DNA of 27,993 bases, taken from Parachlamydiales bacterium. Its GTDB lineage: Bacteria; Chlamydiota; Chlamydiia; Chlamydiales; JAJFMK01. Below, piece after piece: positions 23,798-27,993 of this stretch; positions within the stretch are counted from its first letter, which is position 1, and each line of letters begins with the position of its first letter. The DNA lies in the NCBI GenBank assembly GCA_020050175.1, contig JAGVKY010000167.1:1-27993 (forward strand), read 5' to 3'. A program made the position numbers and the translations under genes. Under the pieces are notes generated by a model. The model worked only from the letters and a program-made list of their open reading frames with translations. It searched no databases and had not been told where the DNA came from.

Positions 23798-24500
23798 TAA
23801 CGCCTACTTTTTTTTTGGTTTCTTCATTTTCGAGAAAGGACTTTATTTTAGCAACTACAGAAGCTCTTAATTCTTTAAGAGAAAGGTCAGATGAGAAGAG
23901 AGGGGTGCTCTCCTTAGCAATGGAAGTCAGAATATTTTCGGGGACAAGAGGGGAGAGGAAGTCAAGGGGAGGCAGGTGAAGAAATAAGGAGCCTTGGTGC
24001 AAAAGCCCCTCTTTGGTCCTTCTTTGCGCCGCTCCTCCCACCTTTTTATTTCCCTGCAGAAGATCATACTTTGTCGGTCTCGCCATGCAATAATGGACGA
24101 CAGGAGAGCAAGGCTCTTCAGGCAAGAGAGAAAGCGGGGTGCTTCCTTTTGGCAACAGAGGAGAAATGGCCTCAATGATGAGAGAGTTAATTCTTCGATA
24201 GCTTTCCAAAGGAGTGGAACCAAATAAATAGTGATCTTTTGGTACCAAAAAGGAAAAAGCAAGGTCATGGGTGTGAAAAATAACCCCTCCACCCGTCGGT
24301 CTTCTGCCTAAATCCAAACCGTGACAATTGCCGAGATTAAGCAGTTTTCCTGGGTCGGCAAAATGGCCAAACGTCACAGAAAGATTTTCCCACTCATATA
24401 AATGGAGGAGAGGTCCCTCAAGTTGACCCACTTTTGCCAATAGCTCGGCATCGATGGCCATATTTTCTTGTGCTGAGCGGCTGCCCGTATCCAAAAACAT
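23775..24500 (-). CDS. Lipoate-protein ligase / LipM-like octanoyl(lipoyl) transferase
   Basis: A 241-residue member of the BPL/LplA/LipB family, which attaches lipoyl or octanoyl groups to the E2/GcvH lysine. Seen: YEWENLSVTFGHF (35-47), RRPTGGGVIFH (66-76, ligand pocket) and KVGGAAQRRT with Lys 153. Cys 138 in YCMARPTKYDL lies where LipM/LipL amidotransferases carry their catalytic Cys (C-F-x-x-P-S-x-Y-E/D); LplA ligases usually have a GRNDL-type sequence there. So the chemistry may be transfer rather than ATP-dependent ligation. It lacks the separate C-terminal LplA domain. By synteny it could be the lplA_1 (CT285) equivalent, which in C. trachomatis lies next to clpC. The start is ATG 24500 without a clear ribosome site. 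It overlaps sodA by 23 nt and heads the six-gene minus-strand run. Confidence 0.85.
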   Translation of the reverse strand: MFLDTGSRSAQENMAIDAELLAKVGQLEGPLLHLYEWENLSVTFGHFADPGKLLNLGNCHGLDLGRRPTGGGVIFHTHDLAFSFLVPKDHYLFGSTPLESYRRINSLIIEAISPLLPKGSTPLSLLPEEPCSPVVHYCMARPTKYDLLQGNKKVGGAAQRRTKEGLLHQGSLFLHLPPLDFLSPLVPENILTSIAKESTPLFSSDLSLKELRASVVAKIKSFLENEETKKKVGVNGQANST

Positions 24501-24554
24501 ACGATTATTTTAACACAGAGTAGAGATCGAGAAATCCTAATTCCTTCAATTAGT

Positions 24555-24583
24555 TTTACTAAAAATTTGATTGATATTAGACT
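24555..24583 (+). promoter_or_regulatory. Candidate promoter of the 89-residue gene
   Basis: TTTACT (-35, 4/6), a 17-nt spacer and TAGACT (-10, 4/6, the same hexamer as upstream of tkt). The predicted start, near 24590, leaves a short leader that contains the AGGAGG ribosome site. It lies in a 106-bp spacer divergent from the lipoyl ligase gene. Confidence 0.35.
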
Positions 24584-24606
24584 TATTGCTCGTACAGGAG
24601 GATTTG

Positions 24607-24876
24607 ATGTTGAGTATTTTAGGGGTTCAAGGTCTGAGAGAATTTTCTTCAGTTGCTTCTAGCCGCGTCGTTCCCGTTTTTCTCTCTAGGAGTCAGAAAT
24701 ACTGGCAGGTTTTTGATCGAATGCCTCGGGCAGAGAACCTGGATCTTGCTGGTTGGAAAGGACGGGTAGCCAAAGTAAAGATCGATGACCATGTGACTGT
24801 TGAGGCCGTTGTTTTTGTAGCAAAAGGGGGCAAACACGGTTTCGTCCCTATTGAAGCTCTTCAGAAGAAGCTATAA
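24607..24876 (+). CDS. Small unrecognised 89-residue protein (paralogue A)
   Basis: No family recognised. ATG 24607 is chosen over an upstream TTG because a near-perfect AGGAGG lies 5 nt before it. After a short N-terminus (~20 residues) the protein shows a pattern of short hydrophobic strands: VVPVFLSRS (21-29), a Trp at 33, an LAGW turn (47-50), VAKVKID, VEAVVFV, and an ending KHGFVP (76-81). This suggests a small beta-barrel, perhaps SH3-like. The same pattern, residue for residue at many positions, recurs in the convergent gene that ends 11 bp away. No signal peptide or membrane span. It is monocistronic with its own likely promoter. Confidence 0.82.
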   Translation: MLSILGVQGLREFSSVASSRVVPVFLSRSQKYWQVFDRMPRAENLDLAGWKGRVAKVKIDDHVTVEAVVFVAKGGKHGFVPIEALQKKL

Positions 24877-24886
24877 CTCACCTTCT

Positions 24887-25117
24887 TCAAACAATCGGAG
24901 GGGTAAAGGTATGCCAAGGTACCCAGCCATGCTTAGGAGAAGAAAGGTAAATTTCACATTTTCTTGTCTCTCCATCGAGGGCAATAGGGGCCTCTGTTTT
25001 TTTCCACCCCTCGAGACTCTCAAACCATTCGAGTTTATCTGTGTTGTTGATGGGCTCAGAAACAGCCTTCCAATCCCCGCTTTTTGATAAATAGACTTCG
25101 ATCATGGGAATGGTCAT
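24887..25117 (-). CDS. Small unrecognised 76-residue protein (paralogue B)
   Basis: No family recognised. A longer open frame extends to 25204 inside the nucleotidyltransferase gene, but the real start is almost surely ATG 25117: it lies 7 bp after that gene's stop and has AAGGA 4 nt upstream. Pattern: IEVYLSKSGDWKAV (6-19), SLEGWKK (34-40), CEIYLSS (54-60), KHGWVPWHTF (62-71). This matches paralogue A (VPVFLSRS...YWQVF; DLAGWKG; AVVFVAK; KHGFVPIEAL), so the two are diverged copies placed tail to tail. Cotranscribed with the nucleotidyltransferase. Possible small beta-barrel; function unknown. Confidence 0.78.
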   Translation of the reverse strand: MTIPMIEVYLSKSGDWKAVSEPINNTDKLEWFESLEGWKKTEAPIALDGETRKCEIYLSSPKHGWVPWHTFTPPIV

Positions 25118-25124
25118 AACTTCC

Positions 25125-26693
25125 TTACATCGGCTTTTTGTAATTAAGAATATAGTCAACAATCTGACTAGTATCAGGTGCGATAAACTGTTCAAAGAGT
25201 TCAAATGGAGTCTCTGTCACGCGATCATCTTCACTCATTTTCTCTTTCAACTGATCAAGCATTTGAAAAAGTTGCTCTTTTTTTTCCGTTTCCGTTCCTT
25301 TCAATTTCCCAATAGGAAGCATCCGTTTGATGTCGTTATAAAAGATGATTTTTTCAACTTTCGACCATCGTTCACGCGCACTTTCTTGAAAAATAAGGGT
25401 TGTATAAGCATTGCTTTTCATCCCTCGGAGGCGGAATTTCCAAAATCTTTGGATCATGTCGGATTGTTTGCTGACAAGAGTCTCTTCGGGAGACTCAAGA
25501 AGTTTTGTTCCACCTGTCAATCTTAAAAATCCATTGACGGCATCTTCGAGTCCATAACCTGTAGGATCGATAATCACTTCATTTACTGGGTCATACATCA
25601 GAGAATTACAGCAAAAATCCAAGGCTTCCGCGCATCTTTCTGGAAGACCTCCGAATTTGGCAGGAACAATAGGTCCCTCATCGGGAATATCAGGATGGTG
25701 AGTGCGTGGATCATACGTGCTATTTCCAAGCATCATGGCATTGAAGTCGAATCCCGCTCCATCGCCTAATTTGGCATGTAAACATCCAAATTGAGGTGCG
25801 CCATCGACGTGTAAATCAGGATTGTCTCCATGGATTTCGTGGAACATTTTCCTTGCGGTAGGGACTGCAGCTACTGCTGAAACATCGATATCATTGACGA
25901 TTCGAACAGCATCCTCGTCCGTTAAATGGGCGACGTTTACCAAGCTATGGCAAATGTCCCTAACCGCACCGCCAAGGACAAAGCACTCAGAACCATGGTG
26001 ATTGAGCCAGTCGATATAGCTCATGGCCGACTTGTTCCCCACGATAGGCGTTGTCAGAGCGTGGTGCATTAAATGCCGGAAATGAGAATTGGGTTTGTAT
26101 ATCTTTCCTTCTACGAGGGTTTCAGCACAGAGGGAATATTCTTCTTTGGATGGAATAAGAGCTTTTTGTTCTTTGCGGTTAGTGATAATTCTTGGTGTCT
26201 GCTTGGGATCCCCTACGACGCTCACAATGGGTCTTTCTTGGTAATCAAAACCTATGACCTCAACCTCTTTCTTTTTCCCATCCAGTGTGATGTGAGCTTT
26301 TTTCCCAAAAGTTGGGTGTTTTGGGGCTCCTTTAGGAGCTATCAGTCCTTTTAGGCTGCTTTCTCTTCTAAAAGCCCCTTCTATGCCGTGCTTTTTTGCG
26401 ACTCCTTTAGGGAGGTAAAAAGGGTGTGTCTCGGGATAAATGGAAGGGGCAACGTAAACTCTAGAATTGTCAGTAAAAAACTGAATGCCCTTAAGGTTTC
26501 GCCCTTCGTGAAGAACAGCTCCTTCAGTCACGGCCCCTTTAAGGGGCCTAGGACCTTCTCTCGCTTCTTGTGGGGGCTTAGGGAGGGGGAGTGTTACAAA
26601 CCGCGCATCTGCGGTTTTGGCAGACAAAGAGACGATAGCCTCGCTGGTTGTAGAAAAAGCTGTAGGTATGAACCGCCTTAGGGGAGCTGCCAT
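25125..26693 (-). CDS. Divergent poly(A) polymerase/CCA-type nucleotidyltransferase with long N-terminal extension
   Basis: A 522-residue protein. Residues ~232-425 read as a class II polymerase-beta nucleotidyltransferase head and neck: CFVLGGAVRD (237-246), the acidic pair NDIDVS (Asp 268, Asp 270) expected to bind metal, CNSLMYD (362-368), IIDPTGYGLEDAVNGFLRL (374-392) and a neck-like QRFWKFRL (415-422). The usual RRD of the nucleotide-binding motif is replaced by EALD (356-359). The first ~230 residues match nothing I know; they include Lys/Pro-rich stretches and a small beta-rich part (~130-165). Housekeeping PcnB and CCA enzymes lack such an extension. The start is ATG 26693, with no clear ribosome site. 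It is followed after 7 bp by the small paralogue B. Family membership is secure; substrate (tRNA, RNA, protein or small molecule) is open. Confidence 0.85.
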   Translation of the reverse strand: MAAPLRRFIPTAFSTTSEAIVSLSAKTADARFVTLPLPKPPQEAREGPRPLKGAVTEGAVLHEGRNLKGIQFFTDNSRVYVAPSIYPETHPFYLPKGVAKKHGIEGAFRRESSLKGLIAPKGAPKHPTFGKKAHITLDGKKKEVEVIGFDYQERPIVSVVGDPKQTPRIITNRKEQKALIPSKEEYSLCAETLVEGKIYKPNSHFRHLMHHALTTPIVGNKSAMSYIDWLNHHGSECFVLGGAVRDICHSLVNVAHLTDEDAVRIVNDIDVSAVAAVPTARKMFHEIHGDNPDLHVDGAPQFGCLHAKLGDGAGFDFNAMMLGNSTYDPRTHHPDIPDEGPIVPAKFGGLPERCAEALDFCCNSLMYDPVNEVIIDPTGYGLEDAVNGFLRLTGGTKLLESPEETLVSKQSDMIQRFWKFRLRGMKSNAYTTLIFQESARERWSKVEKIIFYNDIKRMLPIGKLKGTETEKKEQLFQMLDQLKEKMSEDDRVTETPFELFEQFIAPDTSQIVDYILNYKKPM

Positions 26694-26720
26694 TATTTAA
26701 TACCACTGTAAACTACCTCG

Positions 26721-26752
26721 AGTAATATCAAATTTTAATTATTAATATTACT
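26721..26752. repeat. 8-bp inverted repeat in the spacer upstream of the nucleotidyltransferase gene
   Basis: AGTAATAT and ATATTACT flank 16 AT-rich bases, 28 bp upstream of the nucleotidyltransferase ATG. No T-run follows. It could be an operator or a weak transcript end of the upstream gene; AT-rich chance is possible. Confidence 0.3.
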
Positions 26753-26789
26753 ATTCATCTTAAAGCTCTTAGATTAAGCGTTATAGAAT

Positions 26790-27437
26790 TTACAGTCGGA
26801 AGAGGGGATGGGTCCGGTTATGGATGGGGGAGCCATCTTGGTAATCCATCCGCTTGAGAAGATTTGTGTTGGGGTCTTGTGGATTAAAGCGGACGATCGC
26901 CCCTCTCGGGGCATAAGCGACAAATAGAAAACTGCGTCCTTTTAGAGAGTCTTTTTCCCAGTCGATCGGAATTTCGGGCGAAAAGAAGGTGACATTCCCC
27001 GGTTCTTTTGGAAACACAGAGGGTTTATCATCACCTTGTCCTTCCAGCGCAATCAACATCCCCAACACAAGCGGCGTGATGCTCATTAACTCCGAAAAAG
27101 AGGCATTTTTGGGAAGGATGGAAGAGGAATCTCCGTGAGAAGAGGTCCAATCAAAAAGTTGATCGCATGCCAAATGGAGGTAGTTAACTTGGGACAATTC
27201 CAAAATAAATTGCACTGTTTCTTTCCTCATCTCGAGGCGGCGGAAAGGCTCTTGAGTTCTGAATAGATCTCGACCTTTCAGATATCTATCAGTAAAAGAG
27301 ATTTTTGAAATTGGGAATAGAACCTTGACTGAAGCACGGATCTCATCCAAGATTTTTTGAGGGAAGAGAGCTTCGACCTCAAGCGAACCTGTTTCATGGA
27401 AATGGCGACGCATCTCTGGAAGAAGGACTAGCGGCAT
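26790..27437 (-). CDS. PhyH-like / 2-oxoglutarate-oxygenase-fold protein, possible CT296 counterpart
   Basis: A 215-residue protein from ATG 27437. An in-frame TTG at 27542 would extend it by 35 residues, but would overlap the divergent rnc gene by 41 nt and has no ribosome site; the ATG leaves a 64-bp divergent spacer and keeps the whole domain. The opening MRRHFHETGSLEVEALFPQKILDEIR matches the usual PhyH start (F-x-x-x-G...V-x-x-L-F-x-x-x-x-I-x-x-L). YLHLACDQLF and GNVTFFSPEIPIDW fit the beta-helix core, but the HxD...H iron triad is not clear: the second His position appears to be missing. In C. trachomatis the gene next to rnc is CT296, a protein with this fold and poor metal residues (from memory), so this is a likely counterpart. 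Function unknown. Confidence 0.7.
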   Translation of the reverse strand: MPLVLLPEMRRHFHETGSLEVEALFPQKILDEIRASVKVLFPISKISFTDRYLKGRDLFRTQEPFRRLEMRKETVQFILELSQVNYLHLACDQLFDWTSSHGDSSSILPKNASFSELMSITPLVLGMLIALEGQGDDKPSVFPKEPGNVTFFSPEIPIDWEKDSLKGRSFLFVAYAPRGAIVRFNPQDPNTNLLKRMDYQDGSPIHNRTHPLFRL

Positions 27438-27501
27438 AAGTGATAGGTTTTCCTCAATTGGCCAACTATCATATACAAAAGAGCGATTCAGTGGACTGTA
27501 A

Positions 27502-27993
27502 ATGTTAGAGAAGATCGAAGAGAGAATTGGATACCACTTCAAAGAGAAGAAACACCTCGAGACTGCTATAACTCATACTTCTTATTTGAATGAACATCGA
27601 GAAAGAGGGGGGGAAGATAATGAAAAGCTCGAATTTTTGGGTGATGCTGTTTTAAATCTTCTCATCACAGAGTTTCTCTTTGATAAAAGGGGAGATAAAA
27701 AAGAGGGGGTTCTCTCCTTCCTTCGTTCACGGATCGTAGAGACTGAGATGTGTGCAAAATTCTTAAAATCTCTCCAATTAGAAGATGACCTTCTTCTTGG
27801 GCGGGGTGAAAAAATGAATCTTGCCTCCTCAGGAGAAAGTTTATTTGCTAATTTTTTTGAAGCCCTTTTAGGGGCAATTTTTTTAGATAGTGGTTTGGAA
27901 GGGGCAAAAATCTTTTTCTGGCGCCATTTCAAAGAAGCTGTCAATGAGATTGTCACCACACCTGAGAGAAACTGGAAAGCCGATTTTCAAGAC
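27502..27993 (+). CDS. rnc: Ribonuclease III, partial (C-terminus outside window)
   Basis: Double-strand-specific endoribonuclease that matures rRNA and other structured RNA. 164 codons are in the window with no stop before the right edge. After MLEKIEERIGYHFKEKKHL comes AITHTSY, then the signature DNEKLEFLGDAVL with the first metal-binding carboxylates, and FEALLGAIFLDSG with the second acidic set, all intact. The dsRNA-binding domain would follow beyond the edge. Start ATG 27502; GTGGA lies 6 nt upstream as a weak ribosome site. Divergent from the PhyH-like gene. Very secure. Confidence 0.96.
   Translation, partial: MLEKIEERIGYHFKEKKHLETAITHTSYLNEHRERGGEDNEKLEFLGDAVLNLLITEFLFDKRGDKKEGVLSFLRSRIVETEMCAKFLKSLQLEDDLLLGRGEKMNLASSGESLFANFFEALLGAIFLDSGLEGAKIFFWRHFKEAVNEIVTTPERNWKADFQD

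Noticed and set aside
25118..25204. 29-residue N-terminal extension of the small paralogue B
   Set aside because: It lies within the 3' end of the nucleotidyltransferase gene; ATG 25117 has AAGGA upstream and the paralogue similarity begins after it.
27438..27542. TTG start that extends the PhyH-like protein by 35 residues
   Set aside because: It would overlap the divergent rnc coding start by 41 nt and leave no promoter space; no ribosome site precedes it.

Overview
The window looks like chromosomal DNA of a chlamydia, most likely an environmental (amoeba- or arthropod-associated) lineage rather than a Chlamydia species. Evidence: ClpC, MnSOD and AccD read like chlamydial forms; a PTS EIIA protein carries an N-terminal HTH; and the gene order ptsN-ptsN-dut-accD-sodA with rnc nearby, plus an alaS/tkt/hemE/hemN neighbourhood, recalls two C. 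trachomatis loci (CT745-CT750 and CT285-CT297, quoted from memory). Genus cannot be fixed from the sequence alone.

Left part (1-7.2 kb, minus strand): the 5' 765 codons of alaS run off the left edge. Upstream of alaS lies a five-gene block that I do not recall from C. trachomatis at this place: an ABC permease/ATPase pair of the LolCDE/MacB type, two unrecognised proteins and a DMT/EamA-like transporter. Centre-left (7.4-15.0 kb, plus strand): tkt, hemE and hemN are translationally overlapped and form one operon (pentose phosphate pathway plus late haem steps). Then come clpC, a strong hairpin terminator, and a VanX-like D-Ala-D-Ala dipeptidase.

Centre (15.1-20.7 kb): a single 1852-residue protein. 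It is mostly helical, with two low-complexity linkers, and its last ~197 residues read as a Dbl-homology/RhoGEF domain. This is the standout of the window: a candidate secreted effector acting on host Rho GTPases.

Right part (20.7-27.5 kb, mostly minus strand): a tightly packed run of lipoyl ligase/transferase, sodA, accD, dut, ptsN and HTH-ptsN. Beyond it is a convergent pair of small paralogous proteins, one of them hidden inside a longer ORF and cotranscribed with a divergent poly(A)-polymerase/CCA-type nucleotidyltransferase. Next is a PhyH-like (2-oxoglutarate oxygenase fold) protein, divergent from the 5' part of rnc at the right edge.

alaS, tkt and clpC each lack a visible Shine-Dalgarno sequence and have a sigma70-like -10 element ending only 8-9 nt before the ATG, which suggests leaderless or nearly leaderless mRNAs. 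No tRNA, rRNA, CRISPR array, insertion sequence or phage gene was seen. No gap between genes exceeds 300 bases.
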